A stretch of 64,000 bases of DNA, taken from assembly GCA_963743325.1 (NCBI GenBank), contig CAVUOZ010000005.1, positions 310,001-374,000 of the forward strand, written 5' to 3'. Numbering within the stretch: the first letter of the stretch is position 1; each line of letters begins with the position of its first letter. The notes under the pieces are model-generated. The model saw only the letters and a list, made by a program, of their open reading frames with translations. It was not told where the DNA came from and searched no databases. The stretch is from DATFVA01 sp963743325. GTDB lineage: Bacteria; Bacteroidota; Ignavibacteria; Ignavibacteriales; Ignavibacteriaceae. Shown piece after piece: positions 8,388-17,142 of the stretch. Position numbers and translations under genes: made by a program.

Positions 8388-9152
8388 ATGTTCATGCGCA
8401 AAATTTTACTATGCTCACTTTTCGTGTTTGTCACTATTAACTGCAATCTATCTGCTCAGACTTTCGGATTCGGCTGTCTTGGATTTGTAGGCGGTTACGG
8501 GGGATATTCCTATCAGAAATATCAGACGGGCGCACTTAATGATTATATTGATAATGTAAACTACACTTATGAGGATTCGCTCTCATCTCGTCTTGATAAA
8601 TTCGGTAAAGCCGACGGGTACAGGCTGGGATTAAATTTTTTCCGTGCAAAGTATAAAGGATTTATAATAACGGCCAAAGGGTTCTATCAAAATCTATCGG
8701 AGGAGCATAATGCTACTGAATATCTGTCAGGCGGGAATGGAAGCACTACGCTTGAACTGAACATAATTAACTGGGCGGTCGGTATTGACCTCGGGACTGA
8801 AATTACAGGCGGATTGAGCTGGAAGGTTGTTGATGCTGCGGTTTTGTTCAATAGTGCAAAGTTTACTACTACTCAAAATTTACCAAATGCTGTTACGATA
8901 GTCGACCAGTACAAATCTGAATCTACCAGTATCGGGTATACGATCGGGACAGGATTTATATTAGAAGTTATTGAAGAATATGTTTCACTCGAAGGTGTGG
9001 CTGCATTTACTCAGTTCAGTATAGACAAAATGAAAACCGATGATGGTAAGTATTTTGTTGCTGATCAGAATATTCAATCTGCCGGAAAGAAGTTTATTGA
9101 AAAGGGGGGATTTAATGCAGTAATCCAGTTAAATGTGGGATTACCGCTTTAA
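8388..9152 (+). CDS. Outer-membrane beta-barrel-like protein, function unknown
   Basis: 254 residues. A signal peptide (MFMRKILLCSLFVFVTINCNLSAQ) is followed by alternating hydrophobic/polar stretches rich in glycine and aromatics, as in small outer-membrane barrels. The protein ends in LNVGLPL rather than a terminal phenylalanine. I do not recognise a specific family. ATG codons at 8388 and 8394 are in frame; AGG at 8381-8383 is better spaced for 8394, which would give MRKILL as the N terminus. It is followed 29 bases later by the aminopeptidase gene, which may be read from the same promoter. Confidence 0.6.
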   Translation: MFMRKILLCSLFVFVTINCNLSAQTFGFGCLGFVGGYGGYSYQKYQTGALNDYIDNVNYTYEDSLSSRLDKFGKADGYRLGLNFFRAKYKGFIITAKGFYQNLSEEHNATEYLSGGNGSTTLELNIINWAVGIDLGTEITGGLSWKVVDAAVLFNSAKFTTTQNLPNAVTIVDQYKSESTSIGYTIGTGFILEVIEEYVSLEGVAAFTQFSIDKMKTDDGKYFVADQNIQSAGKKFIEKGGFNAVIQLNVGLPL

Positions 9153-9181
9153 TATTTTTACACGCCCTGAACCAATTATAT

Positions 9182-10147
9182 ATGAAACTAACCAAATTAG
9201 ATTCTGCTTCCGTAATAGCTATACAGGAATGTATGGCAGTCAGGAAAAATGAAAAAATTCTTGTGCTTACTGATGAAATAAAGAGAGAGATCGGGTATTC
9301 GCTATATTCAAATGCAATACGTCTTGGATACAAAGCTCTTTTTGTAGAGATGAAATCAGGAAAAATTAACGGGGAAGAACCTTCTGATGAAATTGCACAT
9401 CTGGTGAAGCAGTTTGATGTAGTTTTTATCCTAACCGCTAAATCTTTAACTCACACTGATGCGAGAAGGAATGCTTCTAAGCAAGGTGTTCGGGTTGCAA
9501 CTTTTCCCGGAATAACCAGGGAAGTGATGATTCGCGGATTAAATGCTGATTATAAGAAGATTTCAAAACTCTCAGTCAAGCTCAAATATATTCTGGAAAA
9601 AGGAAAAGTAATAAGAGTCACAGCTCCTGCAGGGACGGACATTTCCTTCAGAATTTCAGGAAGAAAAGCCTTTGCAAGCAAAGGGCTCTTTCATAAAAAG
9701 GGCGAAAGCGGAAATCTTCCAACAGGAGAAACTTTCCTTGCTCCAAGAGAGGGAACTTCCAACGGTATCTTTGTTGTTGATGGTTCTATGGCAGGACTTG
9801 GATTGATTAAGGGCTCAAAAATTAGAATAGAAGTTAAAAATGGATTTGCTGCTGGTATTACAGGAGGTGCTATTGCAAAGAAACTGGTGAAAATGCTGGA
9901 TTCGGTTGGGAAAAATGCGAGAAATATTGCAGAATTTGGAATTGGAACTAATGATAGTGCAAAATTAAGCGGAATTCTGCTCGAGGATGAAAAAGTATTA
10001 GGAACTGTTCATATAGCACTTGGTAATAACGTTTCAATGGGAGGAAAGGTAAATGTCCCAATTCATTTGGATGGAGTAATTAAGGAACCAACAGTCTATC
10101 TCGATGGTAAAGAACTAATGAAAAGCGGAAAACTCCTTATAAAATAA
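9182..10147 (+). CDS. M29-type (thermophilic) aminopeptidase
   Basis: 321 residues, somewhat shorter than classical M29 enzymes (about 400). The zinc-binding features are visible: the glutamate in NLPTGETFLAP (about 177-187), the glutamate in IAEFGIGTND (about 250-259), the histidine in GTVHIALGNN (about 273-282) and a late PIHLDGVIKEPTVYLDG (about 293-309). The N-terminal part (about 1-130) is a Rossmann-like domain seen in this group. It should release N-terminal amino acids from peptides in the cytoplasm, completing the peptide-use set upstream. No signal peptide is present. The ATG at 9182 lacks a strong Shine-Dalgarno sequence. Confidence 0.78.
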   Translation: MKLTKLDSASVIAIQECMAVRKNEKILVLTDEIKREIGYSLYSNAIRLGYKALFVEMKSGKINGEEPSDEIAHLVKQFDVVFILTAKSLTHTDARRNASKQGVRVATFPGITREVMIRGLNADYKKISKLSVKLKYILEKGKVIRVTAPAGTDISFRISGRKAFASKGLFHKKGESGNLPTGETFLAPREGTSNGIFVVDGSMAGLGLIKGSKIRIEVKNGFAAGITGGAIAKKLVKMLDSVGKNARNIAEFGIGTNDSAKLSGILLEDEKVLGTVHIALGNNVSMGGKVNVPIHLDGVIKEPTVYLDGKELMKSGKLLIK

Positions 10148-10169
10148 GAGTTTGATATAAAATTGATAC

Positions 10170-10200
10170 TTTTATCTTCAAAATGAATTATATATCTTTG
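10170..10200 (+). promoter_or_regulatory. Promoter candidate for def-fmt
   Basis: TATCTTTG at 10193-10200 fits the Bacteroidota -7 consensus TAnnTTTG exactly. Nineteen bases upstream is TTTT (10170-10173), three of four matches to TTTG. The position is 28 bases before the def start codon. Confidence 0.5.
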
Positions 10201-10228
10201 AATCAATTAAAATAATAAGAGAAAAAGG

Positions 10229-10792
10229 ATGGCAGTGTTACCTATAACAGTGTACGGAGATAAAATCCTGAGGAAAAAGGCAAGTAAGGTTACCGAAGTT
10301 GACCTTAAAACAATTGAATTGATTAAGAATATGTTTGATACAATGCGAAATGCAAACGGAATTGGACTTGCCGCAAACCAGGTGGGTGTGGATAAATCTA
10401 TATTTGTGATCGATGTTTCACAGGTTGAAGAATATAAAGGTACGAAACCTATGGCCATTATAAATCCCAAAATTATAAAGCGTTCAGAAAAGAAAGTTAT
10501 AATAGAAGAAGGATGCCTTAGCATACCTGATATCAGACAGGAAGTTGAAAGACCTGAATCTATAACAATAGTATACCATGATACCGATTTGAAAGAACAT
10601 ACTTTTGAAGCGGACGATCTGCTTGCCCGTGTAATGCAGCACGAGTATGATCATCTCCACGGAATCCTTTTTACTGATTTAATATCTGATGAATTAAGGA
10701 AGAAGCTTAAAAAAGATATGAATAAAATAAAAAAACGTAAGATTGAGATTGATTATCCGATAACAAATAATATTGATTACCAGCTGGCATGA
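10229..10792 (+). CDS. def: Peptide deformylase
   Basis: 187 residues. All three catalytic motifs are present: GIGLAANQVG (residues 44-53), EEGCLSIP with metal ligand C96, and QHEYDHLHG with metal ligands H138 and H142 and catalytic E139. The enzyme removes the formyl group from the N-terminal methionine of new proteins. The stop codon overlaps the fmt start codon (ATGA), the standard def-fmt operon arrangement. Confidence 0.96.
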   Translation: MAVLPITVYGDKILRKKASKVTEVDLKTIELIKNMFDTMRNANGIGLAANQVGVDKSIFVIDVSQVEEYKGTKPMAIINPKIIKRSEKKVIIEEGCLSIPDIRQEVERPESITIVYHDTDLKEHTFEADDLLARVMQHEYDHLHGILFTDLISDELRKKLKKDMNKIKKRKIEIDYPITNNIDYQLA

Positions 10793-11697
10793 AAATAATC
10801 TTCATGGGTACTCCTGATTTTGCTGTTCCCTCCTTAAAAAGAATATATGAAAGCCGTCATCAAATAACCGCAGTTGTAACAAGCCCTGATAAAGAACGGG
10901 GAAGGGGGCAAAAGGTTACATTTACTCCAGTTAAGGAATTTGCATTAGCCAATAATATTCCTGTCCTTCAGCCTGAAAAGTTGAAGGATGAAATTTTTAT
11001 TAGTGAATTAAATAAGTTAAGCGCTGATTTATTTGTAGTGGTCGCCTTTAGAATATTACCTAAAGAAGTTTTTACAATACCACCTAAAGGCTCATTCAAC
11101 CTGCACGGTTCTCTGCTTCCCAAATATCGCGGTGCAGCACCGATTCAATGGGCCGTAATTAAGGGTGAAAAAGAAACAGGACTTACTACTTTTACCCTTG
11201 CTGAAAAAGTTGATACAGGGAATATTTACTGCCAGGAAAAGATAAAAATAAAAGATGATGATAATTTCGGAACTCTTCACAACAAAATGAGTGAACTTGG
11301 TGCCGAACTGGTCTTAAAAACTGTTGAGATAATTGAATCAGGTAATTATACTTTACTGGAACAGGATAATTCAAACGCTTCACCCGCACCAAAGATCACA
11401 AAGGAAATTCAGCAGATAAACTGGAATAGACCGGCAGCTGAAATTCATAACCTTATAAGAGGCCTGTCTCCTTATCCGGGAGCATTTTTTTATAATAATG
11501 ACAGGCATTTAAAGGTTTATTCTTCAAAACTCTCCGTTGAAAAATTAGATCCCGGTGAAATTAAACAAACAAAAACCCGACTTCATATTGGCTGTAGTGA
11601 CACAGCATTAGAAATCCTTGAGCTTCAGCAGGAGGGGAAAAGAAGAATGAACACAGAAGAATTTTTAAGGGGTTATGACTTTTATATGAAGAAATAA
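10789..11697 (+). CDS. fmt: Methionyl-tRNA formyltransferase
   Basis: 302 residues. It begins MKIIFMGTPDFAVPSL and contains the catalytic NLHGSLLPKYRGAAPIQWA region (about 104-122) with the conserved asparagine and histidine, and the catalytic aspartate in AEKVDTGNI (about 140). The C-terminal tRNA-binding domain runs from about 205 (RPAAEIHNLIRGLSPYPGAF). It formylates initiator Met-tRNA using 10-formyltetrahydrofolate. It overlaps def by four bases and is translationally coupled to it. Confidence 0.95.
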   Translation: MKIIFMGTPDFAVPSLKRIYESRHQITAVVTSPDKERGRGQKVTFTPVKEFALANNIPVLQPEKLKDEIFISELNKLSADLFVVVAFRILPKEVFTIPPKGSFNLHGSLLPKYRGAAPIQWAVIKGEKETGLTTFTLAEKVDTGNIYCQEKIKIKDDDNFGTLHNKMSELGAELVLKTVEIIESGNYTLLEQDNSNASPAPKITKEIQQINWNRPAAEIHNLIRGLSPYPGAFFYNNDRHLKVYSSKLSVEKLDPGEIKQTKTRLHIGCSDTALEILELQQEGKRRMNTEEFLRGYDFYMKK

Positions 11698-11833
11698 TCT
11701 CTTCGCTACGCACCGATGTTCAGACATCTTTTATATAAATTATTAAATTAGTTCTGTACCTTCTAAATTTGCTTTAATCATTCGCTACATTTGTTTAATA
11801 TTATTTTTTTACTTTCACCAATTTAATTTTAAT

Positions 11834-11849
11834 AGCTCCCTGGGGAGCT
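11834..11849 (+). promoter_or_regulatory. GC-rich hairpin in the cystathionine beta-synthase leader
   Basis: AGCTCCC and GGGAGCT form a perfect 7-bp stem around TG, in an otherwise very AT-rich leader and 31 bases before the start codon. No T tract follows, so it is not a terminator. It could be an mRNA 5' stem or a protein-binding palindrome. No known SAM or cysteine riboswitch architecture is recognisable. Confidence 0.4.
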
Positions 11850-11880
11850 GAATTATGTTTAAGAATGCAGGATAATCTAA

Positions 11881-13248
11881 ATGGAATATAAAAACAGTAT
11901 TCTCGAAACAATCGGGAATACCCCATTAATTAAACTTAACAGGATTACAAAAGGATTAAAACCACAGATTTTTGCAAAGCTGGAATCATCTAATCCAGGC
12001 GGAAGTGTAAAGGACCGCATAGGCTATGCGATGATTGAAGCTGCAGAAAAGGCCGGGGAATTAAAACCGGGAGGAACAATAATAGAGGCAACCAGCGGGA
12101 ACACCGGAATTGGGCTGGCACTTACTGCCGCTGTTAAGGGATATAAATCTATTTTTGTCGTAACTGATAAAGTGAGTTCTGAGAAAATAAATTACCTTCG
12201 GGCTTTTGGCGGGGAAGTAATAGTAGTTTCAAACGCTGTAGAACCGGATAGTCCGGAATATTATGTAAATGTGGCAAAGAGAATTCACAAAGAAACACCG
12301 AATTCGATTTTCGCATACCAGTATTCAAATCCTTCCAATCCTGAAGTGCATTACAGAACGACGGGTCCTGAAATCTGGAGACAGACCGACGGTAAAATTA
12401 CCCACTTAATTTCGAGCATTGGTACCGGAGGCACCATCAGCGGAACAGGACGATTCCTTAAAGAAAAAAATCAAAACATAAAAGTGATTGGAGCCGATCC
12501 GCTGGGGTCTATATTCAGAACTTATAAGGAAACAGGGGAAATTATTAAAGGGACACCTTATCTTGTTGAAGGGATAGGGCAGGACTGTCTCCCGGAGAAT
12601 GTTCATTTCAAGTATATAGATAAAATTATAAATATAAGCGATAAAGAATCATTTGCTGCAGCAAGAAGGTTGACTAAAGAGGAAGGAATATTTTGCGGCG
12701 GAAGTACCGGAACGATATTGCATGTTACCCTGGAAATTGCAAAAGATTTAAGTGAAAAGGATGTCGTTGTATTCTTTGTATGCGATACGGGTGAACGATA
12801 CTTATCAAAAGTACACAACGTAGAATGGCTCAAGGTTAACCGGATGCTTGAAACCGAAATAAGAACATTGCGCGATATCTCTGATGTAAAAAAATCAAGA
12901 GGCAATGAAGACATTGTTTATGTTAAATCTGATACCCTGGTGAAAGATGCACTGGAGCTGATTACTAAAAAGGGCTATTCAAATATTCCAGTAATGCTGA
13001 ACAGGAGAGCTATCGGGTGTATAAGGGAAAACAGACTGATGGCCAAACTTTTAAATAATAAAAATTTACTGGAAGCTTCTGTTAAGGATGTTATGGAGGA
13101 ATGTGTCCCGGTTCTTGATGCAAAAACTGATTTAGCCAAAGTTAAAGAAGTGTTAAAAGAAAATACTGCCGTACTTGTAAGTGATTTTGGAAGAATCACC
13201 GACATAATTACCAGATACGATTTGATTAATTTTGATAATAAAAATTGA
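11881..13248 (+). CDS. Cystathionine beta-synthase with CBS-domain pair
   Basis: 455 residues. The catalytic fold-type II domain carries the PLP lysine K44 in GGSVKDRIG, the phosphate/substrate loop ATSGNTGIG (70-78) and the glycine loop GTGGTISGTG (about 177-186). Two CBS repeats follow from about 335 to the end (VKSDTLVKDALELITKKGY..., VMEECVPVLDAKTDLAKVKEVL), as in eukaryotic-type cystathionine beta-synthase, where they act as an allosteric module. It condenses serine and homocysteine to cystathionine. The next gene, a gamma-lyase type enzyme, completes reverse transsulfuration to cysteine. A cysteine synthase role cannot be excluded by sequence, but the CBS pair favours the assigned one. 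Confidence 0.88.
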   Translation: MEYKNSILETIGNTPLIKLNRITKGLKPQIFAKLESSNPGGSVKDRIGYAMIEAAEKAGELKPGGTIIEATSGNTGIGLALTAAVKGYKSIFVVTDKVSSEKINYLRAFGGEVIVVSNAVEPDSPEYYVNVAKRIHKETPNSIFAYQYSNPSNPEVHYRTTGPEIWRQTDGKITHLISSIGTGGTISGTGRFLKEKNQNIKVIGADPLGSIFRTYKETGEIIKGTPYLVEGIGQDCLPENVHFKYIDKIINISDKESFAAARRLTKEEGIFCGGSTGTILHVTLEIAKDLSEKDVVVFFVCDTGERYLSKVHNVEWLKVNRMLETEIRTLRDISDVKKSRGNEDIVYVKSDTLVKDALELITKKGYSNIPVMLNRRAIGCIRENRLMAKLLNNKNLLEASVKDVMEECVPVLDAKTDLAKVKEVLKENTAVLVSDFGRITDIITRYDLINFDNKN

Positions 13249-13325
13249 ACGGGCAGCTCATTACCTGCCGGATAAAAGGTTTAATTCCGGATAAGTCCTT
13301 AAGTTAAGGCCTTTAGAAGGCCATC

Positions 13326-13358
13326 AGATGGCTGTTAGATGGCTGTTAGATGGCCGTT
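13326..13358 (+). repeat. Three tandem copies of an 11-base unit
   Basis: AGATGGCTGTT occurs at 13326-13336 and 13337-13347 and, with one change (C for T), at 13348-13358. It is preceded by a small inverted repeat (AGGCCTTTAGAAGGCC, 13307-13322). It lies between the stop of the beta-synthase and the start of the gamma-lyase. No coding meaning is seen. Confidence 0.8.
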
Positions 13359-13430
13359 AGATAAGAATTAAACTTGTTAAGTTAGCGGATTCAAAGATAA
13401 AATTTAAATAATTATTTACAGGAAATGCAT

Positions 13431-14564
13431 ATGGGTTTTTCAACAGATGCAATACACGCAGGACAGATACCGGATCCTGTCACAGGGGCTGTAATTACGC
13501 CGATTTACCAGACTTCGACGTATGCACAGGAAGAGCTGGGAAAGAATAAAGGATTTGAATACGGCAGGACACACAATTTAACCAGGCAGTCACTTGAGAA
13601 AAATGTTGCCACACTGGAAAAAGGAAAATACGGAATAGCATTCGCCTCAGGATTAGCAGCTACTCAGGCTTTGACTACTCTTGTTAAGGCAGGCGACCAT
13701 GTCATAGTTTCGAACAATGTATACGGAGGCACATACCGGTTATTCGAATTAATAATGAAAGATTTCGGTTTGGAGTTTTCATGGGTTAATACTTCCGACT
13801 TAAAGAATATTGAAGGTGCAATCAAAAAAAATACTAAAATGGTTTTCATTGAAACACCTACTAACCCGATGCTTAATCTTACTGATATTAAAGGGGTCGC
13901 AGATATCTGTAGGAAAAATAACCTGATATGCATAGTCGATAATACATTTATGAGTCCTTATTTCCAGAATCCTCTCACACTTGGTGCAGCTATTGTACTG
14001 CATAGTCAGACCAAATATTTAAACGGGCACAGTGATGTTATCGGCGGAATTCTTATTACAAATGATGAAAAGATCCACGAACGGTTAAGGTATGTTCAAA
14101 ATGCAATCGGAGCTGTTCCTTCTCCATTTGACTGCTGGCTGATTCTCCGCTCAACGAAAACACTTGCCATCAGAATGGAAAGGCACAATCAGAATGCAAA
14201 GAAGTTCGCAAATCATTTAAATGAAAGCGGTTACTGTAAGAAGACTTACTATCCCGGGTTACCTTCTCATCCGCAGCACGAGTTAGCAAAAAAGCAAATG
14301 AGAGGCTTCGGAGGAATGATATCTGCTGATTTCGGAGATGTCGAAACCGCCAAAAGGATATTGAAAAATGTCAAGATTTTTACCCTTGGTGAAAGTCTCG
14401 GCGGGGTAGAAAGTTTAATCAGCCATCCTTCAAGTATGACACACGGATCAGTTCCCAAAAAGGAGAAAGAAGCGATGGGATTAACTGAGAGTCTTGTCCG
14501 GTTCTCAGTTGGAATTGAAGATATAGAAGATTTAATATCTGATCTTGAGCAGGCAATAAGGTAG
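13431..14564 (+). CDS. Cystathionine gamma-lyase / gamma-synthase family enzyme
   Basis: 377 residues from ATG 13431. I prefer this start to the ATG at 13425 because AGGAA (13420-13424) is six bases before it and directly abuts the earlier one. The fold-type I PLP enzyme has the PLP lysine in SQTKYLNGHSD (about residue 195), the phosphate-binding ASGLAATQA loop, the active-site Y-G-R (EYGRTHN) and a VDNTFMSPYFQNPLTLGA motif. The order after a cystathionine beta-synthase argues for gamma-lyase (cystathionine to cysteine, 2-oxobutyrate and ammonia). Gamma-synthase cannot be ruled out from sequence alone. Confidence 0.85.
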   Translation: MGFSTDAIHAGQIPDPVTGAVITPIYQTSTYAQEELGKNKGFEYGRTHNLTRQSLEKNVATLEKGKYGIAFASGLAATQALTTLVKAGDHVIVSNNVYGGTYRLFELIMKDFGLEFSWVNTSDLKNIEGAIKKNTKMVFIETPTNPMLNLTDIKGVADICRKNNLICIVDNTFMSPYFQNPLTLGAAIVLHSQTKYLNGHSDVIGGILITNDEKIHERLRYVQNAIGAVPSPFDCWLILRSTKTLAIRMERHNQNAKKFANHLNESGYCKKTYYPGLPSHPQHELAKKQMRGFGGMISADFGDVETAKRILKNVKIFTLGESLGGVESLISHPSSMTHGSVPKKEKEAMGLTESLVRFSVGIEDIEDLISDLEQAIR

Positions 14565-14587
14565 AAGTTCAGGTAAGCTCACAGTAA

Positions 14588-14645
14588 AATGGAAAAATGG
14601 GGTAATGGAGTAATGGGGTAACTGAATAATGAGGAAATGGGATGG
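14588..14645 (+). repeat. Imperfect short repeats of the type AATGGGGTA
   Basis: A purine-rich run with repeated ATGG/AATGRGG words (AATGGGGT, AATGGAGT, AATGGGGT, AATGAGG, AATGGGA) in the gap after the gamma-lyase gene. Unit length is irregular (about 8-10). It is too short and irregular to be a CRISPR array and looks like slippage-prone intergenic DNA. Confidence 0.5.
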
Positions 14646-14748
14646 AATCTCACTTTCGGATCCGCCATAACCAGTTTGGCATTACTATTCATCTTTATTC
14701 TCTGTATTTTTGTTAAAGCACTATTTAATAATTAGACGGGGAATTGAT

Positions 14749-16077
14749 ATGAATACCGAAGAAAAAACCAATCCTGAAATGAACCTGGTTGATGATACCA
14801 AATACTCAATGGATACCCACCTTATTTATGGAAAGAATTTCACAAAAAAATGGGACTATAAACATCATGTATTACCTCCGATAACCTCATCAGTAATTTA
14901 CAGATTGGATTCAGTTGAAAGGGGCGCCGAAGGTTTCCAGGAATTTGCCAACTCACCGGTAACAGGTGAAGATCCAATGCCGATATATATTTATGACAGA
15001 CTCGGCGAACCTAATAAAGATATTCTGGAAGAAAACCTGGCATATGCAGAACGGGGGGAGATGGCGGTAACGTTCTCAACAGGCATGGGTGCGATTTCAG
15101 GAATTATCGGTATGTTAACAAAAACCGGGGATGAGATCCTATCTCATAAAACTTTATACGGATGCACATATTCTCTTTTTACAAACTGGCTTCCAAGATA
15201 TAATATCAAAACGATTCTTGCTGATCTGACAGTTCCGATGAACTTATTAAACTTTGTTACACCGCAAACCAGGGTTGTTTACCTCGAAACTCCGGCAAAT
15301 CCCAATCTTGATATCATAGATATTGCTGAAATAAGAAAGCTTGTTGATGATCTCAATAAAAACAGGGTAGAAGCGGAAAGGATTAAAATTGTCGTTGATA
15401 ATACTTTCGCAACTCCTTTCTGTCAGAGACCCATTGAGCTGGGTGCAAATTTTTCGGTTAACTCTTTGACAAAAGGTCTTGGCGGTTTTGGAACGGATAT
15501 GGGCGGAGTTGTTATCGGGAAAAATAAATATAAAGATATGCTTCTGCTCTACCGTAAGGATTTCGGTGCTGTTCTGAATAATAAAACTGCATGGACAATT
15601 ACTACTTATGGACTTCCTACTTTACCCATCAGAATTAAACAACAGATGAAATCTGCTAACAGAGTTGCAGAATATTTAAGTTCTCACCCTAAAGTTGAAA
15701 TCGTCAATTATCCCGGTTTGCCCGGTTATAAATATTATGAACTTGCCAGGAAGCAGATGAGAGATTACGACGGGAACTTTGCCCCGGGCAGTCTTATTTA
15801 CTTTGTTCTTAAAGGCTCAAATCCGAATGAAAGTAAAGAAAATGGCAGAAAATTTATGAACTATGCGGCTGAACATGCTTATACCATGACGCTTGCAGTC
15901 AGTCTCGGACATACACGAACGCTGATTGAACATCCTGCTTCAATGACACATTCAATGATTGCGCCCGATAAGCTTATTGAATTAGGCATTGACCCGGGAG
16001 GTATCAGGATTGCACTGGGTTTGGAAAACAGTAATGATATACTAATGGATCTTGATGAGTGTTTGAGCAAGGTATAA
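14749..16077 (+). CDS. Cys/Met-metabolism PLP-dependent enzyme (third transsulfuration-type enzyme)
   Basis: 442 residues from ATG 14749; AGACGGGG at 14733-14740 is suitably spaced, whereas an in-frame upstream ATG at 14710 is not supported. The PLP lysine is K242 (NSLTKGLGGFGTD) and the cofactor aspartate is D217 (VVDNTFATPF). It is longer than the preceding gamma-lyase, with an N-terminal extension and an insertion before residue 90. The conserved YDRLGEPN region replaces the usual Y-x-R-x-x-NPT. This branch includes methionine gamma-lyase and O-acylhomoserine sulfhydrylase-like proteins; I cannot choose between them. It is followed by a strong terminator. Confidence 0.7.
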   Translation: MNTEEKTNPEMNLVDDTKYSMDTHLIYGKNFTKKWDYKHHVLPPITSSVIYRLDSVERGAEGFQEFANSPVTGEDPMPIYIYDRLGEPNKDILEENLAYAERGEMAVTFSTGMGAISGIIGMLTKTGDEILSHKTLYGCTYSLFTNWLPRYNIKTILADLTVPMNLLNFVTPQTRVVYLETPANPNLDIIDIAEIRKLVDDLNKNRVEAERIKIVVDNTFATPFCQRPIELGANFSVNSLTKGLGGFGTDMGGVVIGKNKYKDMLLLYRKDFGAVLNNKTAWTITTYGLPTLPIRIKQQMKSANRVAEYLSSHPKVEIVNYPGLPGYKYYELARKQMRDYDGNFAPGSLIYFVLKGSNPNESKENGRKFMNYAAEHAYTMTLAVSLGHTRTLIEHPASMTHSMIAPDKLIELGIDPGGIRIALGLENSNDILMDLDECLSKV

Positions 16078-16104
16078 TTACTGCACTCTTGTGTCTTATT
16101 TAAC

Positions 16105-16143
16105 GGTCACTCAATGGAATTTTAATTGAGTGACCTTTTTTTT
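16105..16143 (+). terminator. Rho-independent terminator after the third PLP enzyme gene
   Basis: GGTCACTCAAT (16105-16115) and ATTGAGTGACC (16125-16135) form a perfect 11-bp stem with a 9-base loop, followed by a run of T residues to about 16144. Confidence 0.9.
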
Positions 16144-16184
16144 TATTTTAGGGTATCAATTAAATCTTTATGCAGGAAATAGTT

Positions 16185-17015
16185 ATGAAGATGAAGCTCT
16201 TTTTTATACTTTCAATGATCATATGTCTTTCAACTTTCCTTATTGCACAGAATGAAACTGATTCTGTGGAAGTTTTTCTCATCGATAATTTTGTTACACC
16301 TGAAGTACCTCATACTTTTATGCTTTCATTTTTCACGAGTGTTCCTGCTAAATCAAAAGTGGTAATTGAAAACAGCTATGTTTATGAAGTGTCCACTGAA
16401 TTAAACGAATCTCATAAAATGAATATTGATCTTTCTGATTTAAGCTTTAAAGAGAAAGATGTCCCCTTTATCATAATAGTTGAGGATTCTCTGGGTCATC
16501 AGTACACAAGTGAGCAGTATGAATTCGAACTTCCCGTAGAGCCTAAAGTAGAAGGAGAATCTAATTTTATGCTTCTTTGTCTTTTTGGTGCTGCGGTATT
16601 CATTGTTCCATCTCCTGTATATGTTAAAGAAAAAGCAGAAGATTATTTCAGTCTCACCAAGGAAATCCCCTTGATTTCCATAAGAGGTGCTGGTTACAGG
16701 TATCCGGCAGGATATTTTTCAGCCGAATACTCGTATATCTTTGATGCTCATGTCAAAAACTTTTTAAGAATCGGGTATAAGCACATAATTGAAATTCCCG
16801 GAATTGAATATGTTTCTCCGGGAGTAAACGGGTTCACAAACTTTAACGGATTTAACGGAATTTCACCCGAAGTTTCTCTAGGATTATTTAGGATAGCAAA
16901 TACTTTTACTTTTTATGCAAGATACCGGTTTAATGTAAAACCCGGAGACAGCGGAAGTGAGTTTCATGAATTTTCTATCGGGCTTTACTCCAGTTTCTTT
17001 TCACTGTATTTCTAG
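16185..17015 (+). CDS. Secreted envelope protein of unknown function
   Basis: 276 residues if translation starts at ATG 16185, which has AGGAA six bases upstream; an in-frame ATG at 16170 lacks such a site. The N terminus MKMKLFFILSMIICLSTFLIAQ is a signal peptide. The next 100 residues read as a beta-rich Ig-like domain (VEVFLIDNFVTPEVPHTFMLSF...). A hydrophobic stretch (FMLLCLFGAAVFIVPSPVY, about 125-143) is followed by an aromatic, glycine-rich tail ending SSFFSLYF, compatible with membrane strands and a terminal phenylalanine. I do not recognise a family. It probably sits in the outer envelope. Confidence 0.55.
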   Translation: MKMKLFFILSMIICLSTFLIAQNETDSVEVFLIDNFVTPEVPHTFMLSFFTSVPAKSKVVIENSYVYEVSTELNESHKMNIDLSDLSFKEKDVPFIIIVEDSLGHQYTSEQYEFELPVEPKVEGESNFMLLCLFGAAVFIVPSPVYVKEKAEDYFSLTKEIPLISIRGAGYRYPAGYFSAEYSYIFDAHVKNFLRIGYKHIIEIPGIEYVSPGVNGFTNFNGFNGISPEVSLGLFRIANTFTFYARYRFNVKPGDSGSEFHEFSIGLYSSFFSLYF

Positions 17016-17142
17016 ACATTCTCTTACATCATCTTCTAAAAACTGCACTTCCATTCGCAAATATTTTGATTAGATTAAATATCCGGTTAAGGAACGTTTA
17101 TGCTGTACGTCATGTTTTAAATGGATAATAAGACACCTCTCA

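Noticed and set aside
8266..8490. Small open frame between the MFS and barrel protein genes
   Set aside because: It overlaps the promoter candidate and the signal-peptide region of the next gene in another frame and shows no protein-like pattern.
11698..11880. SAM or cysteine riboswitch before the cystathionine beta-synthase
   Set aside because: Only one simple hairpin is visible; no multi-stem core or conserved riboswitch elements could be recognised.
13326..13358. CRISPR array
   Set aside because: Repeats are 11 bases, directly tandem without spacers, and no cas genes occur.
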